Assembly (NCBI GenBank): GCA_018333655.1
Contig: JAGXTJ010000044.1
Coordinates: 1 to 64,000, forward strand
From: Bacillota bacterium
GTDB taxonomy: Bacteria > Bacillota > UBA994
Reading direction: 5' to 3'
Length of the DNA stretch: 64,000 nt
Shown here in pieces: positions 1 through 8,353 of this stretch. The position numbers were made by a program, and so were the translations under genes. Positions within the stretch are counted from its first letter, which is position 1. Every line of letters starts with the position of its first letter. The notes below the pieces were generated by a model. The model did no database searches, had not been told where the DNA came from, and was given only the letters and a program-made list of their open reading frames with translations.

Positions 1-147
1 CTTGCCTCTTGCTTCTTGCCTCTTGCCTCTTGCCTCTTGCCTCTTGCCTCTTGCCTCTTGCATCTTGCCTCTTGCCTCTTACTTCTTGCATCTTGCCTCT
101 TGCCTCTTGCCTCTTGCATCTTACTTCTTGCTTCTTGCTTCTTGCCG
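1..147. repeat. Degenerate heptanucleotide (CTTGCCT-type) tandem repeat
   Basis: About twenty head-to-tail copies of a pyrimidine-rich 7-mer, CTTGCCT, with variants CTTGCAT, CTTGCTT and CTTACTT. The array runs off the left edge of the window. Seven is not a multiple of three, so the unit translates as a repeating LASCLLP peptide in any forward frame, and open frames through it are artefacts. A shorter copy of the same motif family lies at 60383-60442. It sits about 60 bp upstream of an S55 protease gene that appears to lack its 5' end. Confidence 0.93.
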
Positions 148-210
148 CAGGCACTTAACCTTGCTCTGGCACATATCATGTGTCGAGATAGGAGCGAAGG
201 TGGTGTGTTC

Positions 211-1332
211 ATGAGCAAGTACAGGCGAGTGCGGGCTTACACCGTTTTGCGTAGTCCCGCTGTCACGCGGTTTTTTGTTCGTCTACTGAGCAAGGAGCCA
301 GTGAAGGGTATTGTGGATACAAATTTGTTCATCGGTAGGGCTTATGGCCAGGCTATTACTTTAGCTGGAGGTATTCCAGCTGGTGCTAGCGGCAGCCCAG
401 TTTTCAGAGGTAAAAAGATACTGGGAGCAGTTTCCTATCTACTGGGTGGTGACCCTTTTCTAGTTGGAATTACGCCCCAGGCAGAGATGCTGGCGTTGGC
501 GAGCGAACCCCATGGTCCCACCGGAGCGGCAGGGGCAGAGCAGTTGCCGCAGATAAAATCAAACATAGGCCTGCCTGTTGGCAATGGCTTCACCTCTGAT
601 GCGGCTAAGAAGAAGCTTGCTCAGCGCTTTGGGGGCCTGCTTTGTGCGGGGGCAAGTCCCAAATATAGTCGATGTAGTAAGCAGTTCTTTCCAGGAAGTC
701 CAGTAGGTGCAGCTATGATGATCGGCGACCTGCGGCTTGGCTTTATCGGTACTGTCACCTGGGTAAACCAAAGCGAGGTGTTTGCATTTGGGCATCCCTT
801 GCTCTATGCCGGACCCTGCCAGTACCCACTGACCACAGCTACGATAATCACGACTGCCAGGGGGTACTATCCAAACAAACTTGCTGTGCTAGGCGAAGTG
901 GCAGGTACAGTACTGCAAGATAGGGCGGCAGGCATTTACGGACGTTTAGGACAAATGCCGGCCGGGCTGGTAGCTGTGACACTAGAAGTAAGCGATGAGG
1001 ACAGAAAGGTAACTAAGAAAAATAACGTGCAGGTTATTCATAACGCCGCAGAGCTGCCCTTTCTCGTCTATGTAGCCGCTTTAGAAACCATGGCCCAAGC
1101 GATGAATCGCACAGGGCCAGGAACAGCGAATTGGCAGTGGATTATCTACATGGTGGGTTTGGCAGAGCCTGTCGTCTGGAGCACTGTACAGTACAGCTTC
1201 TACAATATCGGTTCTGACGTCGCCAGCTCGATTTTTCCTCTGCTAGAAGAGCCACTGCGCATGGGCATGCAGGTAGTTAGCGTTTCTTTGACAGCCAAAG
1301 TGGTCATGGCCGAGCAAGTAGAAGAAACGTAG
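211..1332 (+). CDS. SpoIVB-family S55 peptidase domain protein, probably 5'-truncated
   Basis: A 373-residue protein. Seen: the serine motif GASGSPVF at residues 58-65, the following ITPQAEML block that in this family comes soon after the nucleophile, and FAFGHPLL near residue 192. This is the arrangement of S55 peptidase-domain proteins related to the sporulation protease SpoIVB. Known: SpoIVB is exported and cleaves SpoIVFA to trigger pro-sigma-K processing. Odd: there is no signal peptide, and the beta-rich lead-in that usually precedes the serine motif is shortened. The frame is open back into the heptamer repeat, so the true 5' end may have been lost. ATG 211 was chosen as the first plausible start outside the repeat, with GGAG at 191-194 and GGTGG just upstream. 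Substrate unknown. Confidence 0.72.
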   Translation: MSKYRRVRAYTVLRSPAVTRFFVRLLSKEPVKGIVDTNLFIGRAYGQAITLAGGIPAGASGSPVFRGKKILGAVSYLLGGDPFLVGITPQAEMLALASEPHGPTGAAGAEQLPQIKSNIGLPVGNGFTSDAAKKKLAQRFGGLLCAGASPKYSRCSKQFFPGSPVGAAMMIGDLRLGFIGTVTWVNQSEVFAFGHPLLYAGPCQYPLTTATIITTARGYYPNKLAVLGEVAGTVLQDRAAGIYGRLGQMPAGLVAVTLEVSDEDRKVTKKNNVQVIHNAAELPFLVYVAALETMAQAMNRTGPGTANWQWIIYMVGLAEPVVWSTVQYSFYNIGSDVASSIFPLLEEPLRMGMQVVSVSLTAKVVMAEQVEET

Positions 1333-1395
1333 GCAGCAAGGCGCGACACCGCCTTCATCTAGGGGTATAATGAGCCCAAGAGGGGAGGCGGCTCA

Positions 1396-2046
1396 ATGAA
1401 CAAGAAACCAGATTGGATCAGTGGTATCAGTCATGGAGCAGGAGCAGTTATGTCTGTGGTTGGCCTGTTCTTTCTCACCCGCTCAGCACTGACAGAGGGC
1501 ACTGTGCGGCATCTCATTTCGTTCTCTATTTTTGGTGGCAGCCTCGTTCTGCTGTATGCGGCCTCCGCTTTCTACCACTTGGTCCCCGCTCGCGAGCGGG
1601 TGCATCTGTGGTTGCGGCGCCTTGACCATATGATGGTGTTCGTCCTTATTGCCGGAACATACACTCCGTTTTGTCTGTTAGCCTTGCGGGGAGTATGGGG
1701 AACAACCCTGCTCATTGCTGTCTGGTCATTAAGCATAGTGGGTATCGTCCTCAAAGTAGTATGGCTCTTCGCCCCACGCTGGGTGTACACTGGCTTCTAC
1801 TTACTACTGGGCTGGCTCATTGTCATTGCTGCTGGCCCTCTTTGGCGTGCGTTGCCCCTGCCAGCCCTAGGCTGGCTAGGGCTGGGAGGACTTTTTTACA
1901 CTGTGGGAGCCTTTATTTACGGCCTGAAGTGGCCAAAACTCATTCCGAATGTTTTCGGATTCCACGAACTATGGCACTTGTTTGTGATGGCAGGTAGTTT
2001 CGCCCATTACTGGGCTATTTTCCGATTTCTGCCCGATGTAGGGTAG
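1396..2046 (+). CDS. trhA: Hemolysin III / TrhA (PAQR) family membrane protein
   Basis: A 216-residue, seven-helix membrane protein. Seen: family hallmarks in order, namely SHGAGAV near the N-terminus, SAFYHL after helix 2, LDHMMVF in helix 3 and FHELWHLFV in the last third; these His/Asp residues form the metal site of PAQR-type proteins. Known: Bacillus YqfA/YplQ (TrhA) affects membrane fluidity and energetics; the hemolysin name is historical. GGGGAGG lies just before ATG 1396, and a TATAAT box at 1366-1371 suggests its own promoter. Length is normal for the family. Confidence 0.9.
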   Translation: MNKKPDWISGISHGAGAVMSVVGLFFLTRSALTEGTVRHLISFSIFGGSLVLLYAASAFYHLVPARERVHLWLRRLDHMMVFVLIAGTYTPFCLLALRGVWGTTLLIAVWSLSIVGIVLKVVWLFAPRWVYTGFYLLLGWLIVIAAGPLWRALPLPALGWLGLGGLFYTVGAFIYGLKWPKLIPNVFGFHELWHLFVMAGSFAHYWAIFRFLPDVG

Positions 2047-2189
2047 CGAACTATAGCTAAGTTAACTGTTTGCGGGCATAGTCTTGCAGCCCTTTGCTAC
2101 CTGCGTTATAGTTAAACACTGTGAGGAAACCACATAAGCCAACCCGTGAGGCCAACCACGTAAACTCCCAATATGAAAGGATGTCGCTC

Positions 2190-2834
2190 GTGAAACAATC
2201 GGAAAACTATTTTCACTTCCTTCTCACTTCTTTTGTCGCCGTCATCATCGTCAGCAACGTTATCTCAGGCAAATTAATCCAACTAGGACCATTAACACTG
2301 GCGGGAGCCACAATTTTTTATCCGGTGACCTTCCTTATCACCGATGTTGTCGGTGAGATTTGGGGGAAGGAAAGAGGCTTTAAAGTCATTCTGTGGGGTT
2401 TTTATGGCAACTTGCTTTTGCTCCTCGGCAACATCTTTATAATCGCTGCACCTGGTGCCGACGCTTTTCGTCATCAAGCCGCCTTTGAAATCGTGCTCGG
2501 AGCTTCGTCGCGCATTATTATCGCCAGCATGTTGGCCTACATGGTAAGTCAGTACCATGATGTATGGGCTTTTGCTTTTTGGAAGTCCAAGACCAAAGGA
2601 CAACACAAATGGATACGCAATAATTTATCGACCATATCCTCCCAAATTCTTGATACAGCTATCTTTACTATAGTCGCCTTCTACGGTCTCATGCCAAATG
2701 AGGTACTTTGGTCTATCGGCCTCACACAGTATGGCGTAAAATTTGTTTTTGCCATTCTCGATACACCTTTCTTCTATTGGGCGACGGCACATCTCGAAGG
2801 TGTCGTGCGTCAGGAAGCTCGGCAGGCAGCATAA
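2190..2834 (+). CDS. Queuosine precursor transporter (YhhQ/VUT family)
   Basis: A 214-residue membrane protein with about six hydrophobic segments. Seen: an N-terminal helix containing VSNVISGKL, then FYPVTFLITDVVGEIWGK, the signature of the YhhQ/VUT (DUF165) family, and a C-terminal half with the polar patch YGVKFVFAILDTP. Known: E. coli YhhQ imports preQ0/preQ1 for queuosine synthesis. Start choice: AAAGG at 2176-2180 abuts ATG 2181, so GTG 2190, nine bases away, is more likely; ATG 2121 has no ribosome site. I looked for a preQ1 riboswitch in 2047-2189 and could not identify one. Confidence 0.85.
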   Translation: MKQSENYFHFLLTSFVAVIIVSNVISGKLIQLGPLTLAGATIFYPVTFLITDVVGEIWGKERGFKVILWGFYGNLLLLLGNIFIIAAPGADAFRHQAAFEIVLGASSRIIIASMLAYMVSQYHDVWAFAFWKSKTKGQHKWIRNNLSTISSQILDTAIFTIVAFYGLMPNEVLWSIGLTQYGVKFVFAILDTPFFYWATAHLEGVVRQEARQAA

Positions 2835-2898
2835 CACCGTGCCAAGTTAGTCATTTTTTCTCGTATCTCTGCGAAAACTAAGCGCGGAGGTGATCGAG

Positions 2899-3108
2899 AT
2901 GCATATAACTTACACACTGAAAAACAGTGGCGAGGTTTTGCATGGCTTTTATGACGAGACAACGCGGTTAATGCGCCTAGCCAGCGGTAGGGAACTTGAC
3001 CTTAGTGCGGACAGTGACCGCAAGGTGGCCAAGAAGCTCTTGTACAACAAAGTTGTAACTATGCCGGATCTTAAAGTGGTTACCCTCGCAGAGCTTGTCA
3101 AGGGGTAA
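2899..3108 (+). CDS. Small conserved-looking protein of unknown function
   Basis: A 69-residue, mixed-charge soluble protein with no signal peptide or membrane segment. GGAGG at 2886-2890 with eight bases before ATG 2899 is a textbook ribosome site; GTG 2890 overlaps the site itself and was rejected. The sequence starts with a strand-like MHITYTLKNSG and ends with MPDLKVVTLAELVKG. I recognise no family. The strong ribosome site and unbroken frame support a real gene. It lies 35 bp before a P-loop kinase gene and may be cotranscribed with it. Confidence 0.62.
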   Translation: MHITYTLKNSGEVLHGFYDETTRLMRLASGRELDLSADSDRKVAKKLLYNKVVTMPDLKVVTLAELVKG

Positions 3109-3143
3109 TCAACAGCGGTGCCGGGCAGGGGTGGGATAGCGAG

Positions 3144-3758
3144 ATGACGGTTCTTCTGATCGAGGGAGTGGTGGCTACAGGTAAGACCACGCTCTTAGCT
3201 GAGTTACAGCAAACCACCCCCTGGCGCGAGCGCCCGACGAAACTAGTGCTCTCAGAGCACTATACCGAGAGAGTCCTCGAGTTAACAGGGCCGACGGTGG
3301 AATCTCGGCTGGCCTTACTTGGTCGCCATGTCGATATCTGTGAAACCTTGCATCAGATTTGGCGCGCCTCGCGCTTTGGCGACTCCCGTACCCTCGCACC
3401 GTTGGTACTGTGTGAGCGCTTTCATCTAACGCACGCGGCACAAGCGAATGACTTTGCGCCTTTTTCCGGTCTCGAACAGAGGCTTGAAAATTGTGGCGCT
3501 CTTTTAGTGTTCTTGTACCACCCTAAAGAGCTTCTGCTGGAGCGGATCAAAGCCACTGAAAATAGGCGTAATGACATGTGGCGGCGTTGGCTGCGTTCTC
3601 TAGGTACTGACCAGGAGCTCGCCAGTTACTTCATGGCTCTGCAAGAGAAATCTGCAAAATTCTTTGCGGCTAGCACGCTGCCAAAAATAGCTATCGAGGC
3701 GCACGGTAAAGAACCGGCCGTCATGGCCGCCGAACTAGCCCTGTTACTCAACGAGTAA
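3144..3758 (+). CDS. P-loop nucleoside/nucleotide kinase-like protein
   Basis: A 204-residue protein whose N-terminus MTVLLIEGVVATGKTTLL is a Walker A loop placed as in thymidylate and deoxynucleoside kinases. VLCERFHLTHA near residue 92 resembles the DRX-like catalytic segment of that fold, and LLVFLYHPKELLLERI the strand preceding the lid. I infer a phosphotransferase on a nucleotide, nucleoside or similar small molecule; the sequence does not identify the substrate. The lid region RRNDMWRRWLRSLG is basic, as in kinases. GGGTGGGATAGCGAG lies before ATG. Confidence 0.65.
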   Translation: MTVLLIEGVVATGKTTLLAELQQTTPWRERPTKLVLSEHYTERVLELTGPTVESRLALLGRHVDICETLHQIWRASRFGDSRTLAPLVLCERFHLTHAAQANDFAPFSGLEQRLENCGALLVFLYHPKELLLERIKATENRRNDMWRRWLRSLGTDQELASYFMALQEKSAKFFAASTLPKIAIEAHGKEPAVMAAELALLLNE

Positions 3759-3833
3759 CTTTAAGTTGTGGCCGCATATAATTGAAACTCGTGGGCAAAC
3801 TTGGTGTGGAGTATTTAACTAGGAGGTTTGCCC

Positions 3834-4385
3834 GTGCAGTTGACCCAGAAGGAACGCATGTACTTACAGGACGCCAAGTCGCAAGAGGAACTGTGCATCG
3901 CCAAGTACAATCATTACAGCAGTATCGTCCAGAGTCCACAGTTAAAACAGATTTTGCAGTGGGCAGGGCAGCAAGAGACGCATCATCACCAAACTATAAG
4001 CGACCTTCTACAGGGCCGCACACCGCAGATGGGCGGGTCAGGCCAGACCACAACGGTGAATCAGATTATTAGTCAATTTGCTACGGGTGCCAGCATGAGT
4101 GCAGGGACGCGAGGTCGCACCTCAGGTGGGCAACAAACGCAGGGACAATCCATGATGGCCAGCAATACGCAGTTCACCGGGCAGGGCGGTCTTTCTGACC
4201 AGCAAATATGCCAAGATCTCTTGTCCACAGAGAAGGCGGTCTCCGATATGTACGACCACGCTGTCTTTGAAGCCAGTAGTCTGCCGCTGCGTCAAGCCTT
4301 TAACCACATTCAAAAAGAGGAACAAGAGCATGCTTTCGCTCTCTTTAAGTACATGGAACAGATGGGTTGGTATCAACCACAATAA
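3834..4385 (+). CDS. CotF-like spore coat / ferritin-like protein
   Basis: A 183-residue protein with two helical segments separated by a Gly/Gln/Ser/Thr-rich linker (about residues 65-105). Segment 1 carries EELCIAKYNHYSSI and QQETHHHQTISDLL; segment 2 carries DLLSTEKAVSDMYDHAVFEAS and IQKEEQEHAFALFKYM. These EE..H-type helices match the coat F (CotF/DUF3231-like) ferritin-fold family found in spores of Bacillota. Start: AGGAGG 3821-3826 is seven bases before GTG 3834, which is preferred over TTG 3828. A perfect palindrome follows the stop. Supports a spore-forming host. Confidence 0.82.
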   Translation: MQLTQKERMYLQDAKSQEELCIAKYNHYSSIVQSPQLKQILQWAGQQETHHHQTISDLLQGRTPQMGGSGQTTTVNQIISQFATGASMSAGTRGRTSGGQQTQGQSMMASNTQFTGQGGLSDQQICQDLLSTEKAVSDMYDHAVFEASSLPLRQAFNHIQKEEQEHAFALFKYMEQMGWYQPQ

Positions 4386-4394
4386 GCGTAAATT

Positions 4395-4436
4395 GAAGAG
4401 CAGGGCTACTCCGCATGCGGAGTAGCCCTGCTCTTC
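4395..4436. terminator. Perfect 42-bp palindrome between convergent genes
   Basis: A 21-bp arm beginning GAAGAGCAGGGC is followed immediately by its exact reverse complement, so the hairpin needs no unpaired loop in DNA. It lies between the convergent stops at 4385 and 4448. It is GC-rich, but neither side has a run of T, so it may be a bidirectional terminator or 3'-end stabiliser rather than a classical intrinsic terminator. Confidence 0.7.
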
Positions 4437-4447
4437 ATGCCACGGTT

Positions 4448-4978
4448 CTACTTCTGTCTGGCCTGTCCATGCCTTTGTAATATCAAGACGGTAGCGGGCA
4501 CGGCAACAAGCTGCAAGGCTAAACCCGGTAAAGCCATGACAAGACTTGCGCCAAAAACTTGTGCGAGCGGTACGGCCCTTAGCCCAAGTAAGGGGAAGAC
4601 CGCCAAGGTGACTAAGCTAAAGACGAAACGTCCACCTACGAGGGTGAGCAGCAAGCTTGGCACAATATGTAGCTTGAGCTTTGTATAGAGTACGCCTGCC
4701 AGCAGGCCGAAGGCTGCAAGCTCAACGCTCATTTGCAGAGCAATGGGCATAGGCGCCATGGGCGGCATGCCGGTGAGCAAAGAACTAAGTAGAGGGGTTG
4801 TGGCGCCGACGGTGACACCTAACCAGGGGCCAAGTATAAACCCCGCCAAGAGAACGGGAATGTGCATGGGCAAAAAGACCCTCCCAGTCCAACCTAGAGC
4901 GTGAAAGGCAATCGGTAGTACTACACCAATTGCGATCATCAATGCCGCTTTGAGTAGTTCATTTAATGTAACCTTCAT
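4448..4978 (-). CDS. ECF transporter S component (substrate unknown)
   Basis: A 176-residue, very hydrophobic protein with about five to six membrane segments and little else. Seen: MHIPVLLAGFILGPWLGVTVGATTPLLSSLLTG, characteristic of energy-coupling-factor substrate-binding subunits related to vitamin or metabolite transporters, and an alanine-rich helix 1. Known: such S components dock on a shared EcfAA'T module, which is not in this window. The substrate cannot be assigned, as there is no recognisable riboswitch or pathway neighbour. GGAAGGAGC lies about nine bases before ATG. A TATAAT and an inverted repeat lie upstream (see 5024-5058). Confidence 0.8.
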   Translation of the reverse strand: MKVTLNELLKAALMIAIGVVLPIAFHALGWTGRVFLPMHIPVLLAGFILGPWLGVTVGATTPLLSSLLTGMPPMAPMPIALQMSVELAAFGLLAGVLYTKLKLHIVPSLLLTLVGGRFVFSLVTLAVFPLLGLRAVPLAQVFGASLVMALPGLALQLVAVPATVLILQRHGQARQK

Positions 4979-5023
4979 GCTTTATTGTTGCTCCTTCCTT
5001 AACTAACCTCAGTAACTAGAGCC

Positions 5024-5058
5024 ATTATAGCACGGCTTGACAGTAAACTAGGTTACAT
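5024..5058 (-). promoter_or_regulatory. Promoter -10 box and inverted repeat upstream of ECF gene
   Basis: Reading the minus strand, TATAAT (plus-strand 5024-5029) lies about 45 bp before the ECF S-component start. The inverted repeat GTAACCTAGTTTAC (5044-5057 region) overlaps where the -35 would be, and no good TTGACA is present there. I infer an operator for an unidentified repressor. Weakly supported. Confidence 0.4.
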
Positions 5059-5127
5059 TTTTCGCTCTCTAGCGTACTGTGTTCAGCCATGGTATCATTA
5101 ATCACTAATTTCAAAACGATAATTAAC

Positions 5128-5164
5128 CGATAGGGGCAAGTTCCGCGTGGTTGTACCCCTATCG
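5128..5164 (+). promoter_or_regulatory. Leader hairpin upstream of ileS
   Basis: CGATAGGGGCAAG pairs with TTG-TA-CCCCTATCG across a ten-base GC-rich loop, a stable hairpin in the ileS 5' leader 30 bp before the start codon. No T-run follows, and the T-box core AGGGTGGNACC is absent on this strand, so this does not look like the tRNA-responsive leaders of proS and alaS in this window. Possible role in mRNA stability or translation control. Confidence 0.4.
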
Positions 5165-5193
5165 CTTAGGCTATGTAAGGGGAGGTTGCCAAC

Positions 5194-8100
5194 ATGTTTA
5201 AAAAGGTACAGAGTAAGGTCGATTATCCCAAACTTGAGGAGAACATTTTAGAGTTCTGGCGCGAGGAAGCTGTCTTTCAAAAGACTCAGGCTCTACGCGA
5301 GAATGGTCCTCGCTATGTTTTCTATGAAGGGCCGCCTACCGCGAACGGCAAGCCGCATATCGGACACGCCATGCCTCGTTCGATGAAAGATCTCGTGCCC
5401 CGTTACAAGACCATGGAAGGTTTTCATGTGCGCCGCAAAGCCGGCTGGGATACGCATGGCTTGCCAGTGGAGCTTGAAGTAGAGAAGAGACTAGGGCTTA
5501 GCGGCAAACAAGACATCGAGAAATTCGGTGTCAAAGAGTTTATTGAGGAATGTCGCGCCAGCGTCTTTATTTATGAAAAAGAGTGGGCCAGAATGACCGA
5601 GCGCATGGGCTTTTGGCTAGAATTAGATGACCCCTATGTTACCTACCACAACACCTACATCGAGTCGGTGTGGTGGTCGCTACGGCAAGCCTGGGACAAA
5701 GAGCTTCTCTACAAGGGGTTCAAGGTGCTGCCCTACTGCCCTCGTTGTGGTACTTCGCTCTCTAGCCATGAAGTAGCGCAAGGTTACGAGGAAACAGAAG
5801 ACCCCTCCGTCTTTGTGCGCTTTCCGGTCGTAGGCGAAGAGAATACTGCCTTTCTGGTCTGGACGACGACCCCTTGGACTTTACCTGCTAACGTCGCCCT
5901 CGCAGTAGGAGAAGACATCACTTATGCGGTCATCAGGCATGATGGCGCTAGGCTTATATTGGCGGAAAAATGCCTCGGCGTAATCCATGGAGAATACGAA
6001 GTGTTAGAAACACGCCGTGGGAGTGAACTCAAAAACACCCGCTATGTTGCTCCCTATGCACTGGCGAGCTTAGCGGGTGAGAATGTGCACTTTGTGGTCA
6101 GTGGCGACTTTGTCACCACCACTGACGGTACCGGTATTGTGCACATTGCGCCGGCCTTCGGTGAGGACGACAATCGTCTCGCGCGCCTGCACAATTTGCC
6201 CACACCAATCCCCGTTGACGCGGAAGGGCGTTTTAAACCTGAGGTGCAGGAATGGGCTGGGCAATTTGTTAAAGATGCTGATCCACATATCATCGGGCAC
6301 CTAGAGGAAAAGGGTCGTCTCTACAGGTCTGAAAAGCATGTGCACAACTATCCATTTTGCTGGCGGTGTGACACTCCGCTACTCTACTATGCTCGTAGCT
6401 CCTGGTTCATTCGCATGACGGCCATCAAGGAGAGAGTCTTAGAGAACAATCAGACCATCAATTGGTTCCCCGAGCATATTAAAGGGGGGCGTTTCGGTAA
6501 CTTCTTAGACAACATGGTCGATTGGGCAGTTAGCCGTGAGCGGTACTGGGGAACACCCCTGCCTATTTGGCAGTGCCAGTGCGGGCACCAGCACTGTGTA
6601 GGTAGCATCGTCGACCTGTCGGCGAGGGCAGTAAACCTACCCGAGAATCTAGACTTGCACCGGCCCTATATTGACGAGGTGCTACTGTCTTGCGAAAAGT
6701 GCGGCGGCGAAATGCAGCGCGTAAGTGAAGTGCTCGACTGTTGGTATGACTCGGGCAGCATGCCCTTTGCGCAGTGGCACTACCCCTTTGAAAACAAGGA
6801 GCTTTTTGCGGAGTCCTTCCCCGCGGACTACATTTGCGAGGCAATTGATCAGACTAGAGGCTGGTTCTACACCCTACTAGCCGTCTCGTCCTTTACTTTT
6901 GACCAAGCCCCTTACAAGAATGTGGTTGTCACAGAACTGGGGTTAGATGACCAAGGGCAAAAAATGAGCAAATCGAAAGGGAATGTATTTGACCCCTGGA
7001 AAGCCTTCGACACCATAGGTGCTGATGGCCTCCGCTGGTTTATTTACACCGTTAATCCGCCGTGGTACACAAAACGTTTTTCACTTGAAAGCATGCAAGA
7101 GTGGCAGCGCCGCGTCATGGGCACCTTGTGGAATGTCTACTCCTTCTTTGTGCTCTACGCCAACATTGACGATTTTGACCCCACAAAATACACCGTACCA
7201 ATTGCCGAGCGCCCGCTTATTGATAGATGGCTCCTTTCGCGTCTTAACACCACAGTTCGCGATGTACGCTCGGCACTCGATGTGTTTAATAGCATGACGG
7301 CCACGCGAGCCATCGATGAGTTCATTGACGAGCTCAGCAACTGGTATGTGCGACGCAATCGGCGTCGCTTTTGGAAGGGCGAGATGGATCAAGATAAGAT
7401 TTCTGCCTACCTCTCCCTCTATGAGACTCTCACCACCTTGACGGCCTTGATGGCTCCGTTTACTCCCTTCCTTACCGAAGAGCTTTATCAAAATTTAGTG
7501 CGTTCTGTACAACCAGCGGCGAGGCTAAGTGTACACATGCAGGATTACCCAAAGGTCGACGAATCGCTCATCGATGAAAACTTACAGAGCGAGATGAATC
7601 TAGCGCGCGACATCGTCTACCTCGGTCGTGCGGTGCGTAGCAAAAGTAGCGTCAAAGTGCGTCAGCCAGTCTCTACCCTCTACTTTGTTATGCCGCGGGC
7701 TACCCTCATGCGGGCGGAGCTGATTGAACTCATTAAAGACGAGCTCAATGTGAAGACAGTTTCACCCGCTAGCGACACCACGCGCTTTGTAAACTACAGT
7801 GCCAAGCCTAACTTTAAGCTTCTCGGGCGCCGCTTTGGTAAGGACGTACAGACTCTATCTGCCGTACTGGCCGGCCTCGATGAACAAGCCTTGGCTAGTG
7901 CGGTACTAAGCGAAGCACCCCTCTGGGTGGAGCTCAATGGCCAACTCATCAAACTTGAATTAAGCGAATTAGATTTACGCGTGCAGGAGAAAGATGGTTT
8001 CTCTGCCGAATCTAGTAGCGGCTTAACCGTTATTATGGACCTGCACTTGACGCCTGAACTGGTGGCCGAAGGGCAGGTGCGAGAAGTCATCAGCAAAGTA

Positions 8101-8319
8101 CAGTCCATGCGCAAAGAGGCGGGGTTTGAAGTCGAAGATAAGATCATCGTCTCTTATACTGGCGACCCTGTCCTCGAAGGGGCCATCAATGAATATCGGC
8201 AGTTAATTCTAGACGAAGTCCTGGCGGTAGAGCTGACTAAGCTCCCACTTGCCGCTAGTTTCGTGCAGGCATGGGATATCAATGGTCACCCCATCACCCT
8301 TAGCGTTAAAACGGTGTAA
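5194..8319 (+). CDS. ileS: Isoleucyl-tRNA synthetase (IleS2, eukaryote-like type)
   Basis: A 1041-residue class I synthetase that charges tRNA-Ile in the cytosol. Seen: PPTANGKPHIGHA with the HIGH signature at about residues 54-57, the editing domain containing WTTTPWTLPAN, KMSKSKGN at 590-597, and a long C-terminal anticodon-binding region. CPRCGTSLSSHEVAQGYEE after the first catalytic half and the 1040-residue length fit the IleS2 group, found in eukaryotes and some bacteria. Known: IleS2 enzymes are generally less sensitive to mupirocin than IleS1. GGGGAGG precedes ATG 5194. Monocistronic or leading sbcDC. Confidence 0.97.
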   Translation: MFKKVQSKVDYPKLEENILEFWREEAVFQKTQALRENGPRYVFYEGPPTANGKPHIGHAMPRSMKDLVPRYKTMEGFHVRRKAGWDTHGLPVELEVEKRLGLSGKQDIEKFGVKEFIEECRASVFIYEKEWARMTERMGFWLELDDPYVTYHNTYIESVWWSLRQAWDKELLYKGFKVLPYCPRCGTSLSSHEVAQGYEETEDPSVFVRFPVVGEENTAFLVWTTTPWTLPANVALAVGEDITYAVIRHDGARLILAEKCLGVIHGEYEVLETRRGSELKNTRYVAPYALASLAGENVHFVVSGDFVTTTDGTGIVHIAPAFGEDDNRLARLHNLPTPIPVDAEGRFKPEVQEWAGQFVKDADPHIIGHLEEKGRLYRSEKHVHNYPFCWRCDTPLLYYARSSWFIRMTAIKERVLENNQTINWFPEHIKGGRFGNFLDNMVDWAVSRERYWGTPLPIWQCQCGHQHCVGSIVDLSARAVNLPENLDLHRPYIDEVLLSCEKCGGEMQRVSEVLDCWYDSGSMPFAQWHYPFENKELFAESFPADYICEAIDQTRGWFYTLLAVSSFTFDQAPYKNVVVTELGLDDQGQKMSKSKGNVFDPWKAFDTIGADGLRWFIYTVNPPWYTKRFSLESMQEWQRRVMGTLWNVYSFFVLYANIDDFDPTKYTVPIAERPLIDRWLLSRLNTTVRDVRSALDVFNSMTATRAIDEFIDELSNWYVRRNRRRFWKGEMDQDKISAYLSLYETLTTLTALMAPFTPFLTEELYQNLVRSVQPAARLSVHMQDYPKVDESLIDENLQSEMNLARDIVYLGRAVRSKSSVKVRQPVSTLYFVMPRATLMRAELIELIKDELNVKTVSPASDTTRFVNYSAKPNFKLLGRRFGKDVQTLSAVLAGLDEQALASAVLSEAPLWVELNGQLIKLELSELDLRVQEKDGFSAESSSGLTVIMDLHLTPELVAEGQVREVISKVQSMRKEAGFEVEDKIIVSYTGDPVLEGAINEYRQLILDEVLAVELTKLPLAASFVQAWDINGHPITLSVKTV

Positions 8320-8353
8320 CCTATAACAGGAAGTCAGGCGAGGTGATTTAGAC

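Noticed and set aside
2-214. Open frames through the left-edge repeat (LASCLLP peptides)
   Set aside because: They arise because the stop-free 7-mer is open in several forward frames; no ribosome site or codon bias.
5128-5164. Possible T-box for ileS
   Set aside because: The hairpin includes GGTTGTACC, but the AGGGTGGNACC core, stem I and a terminator are missing.
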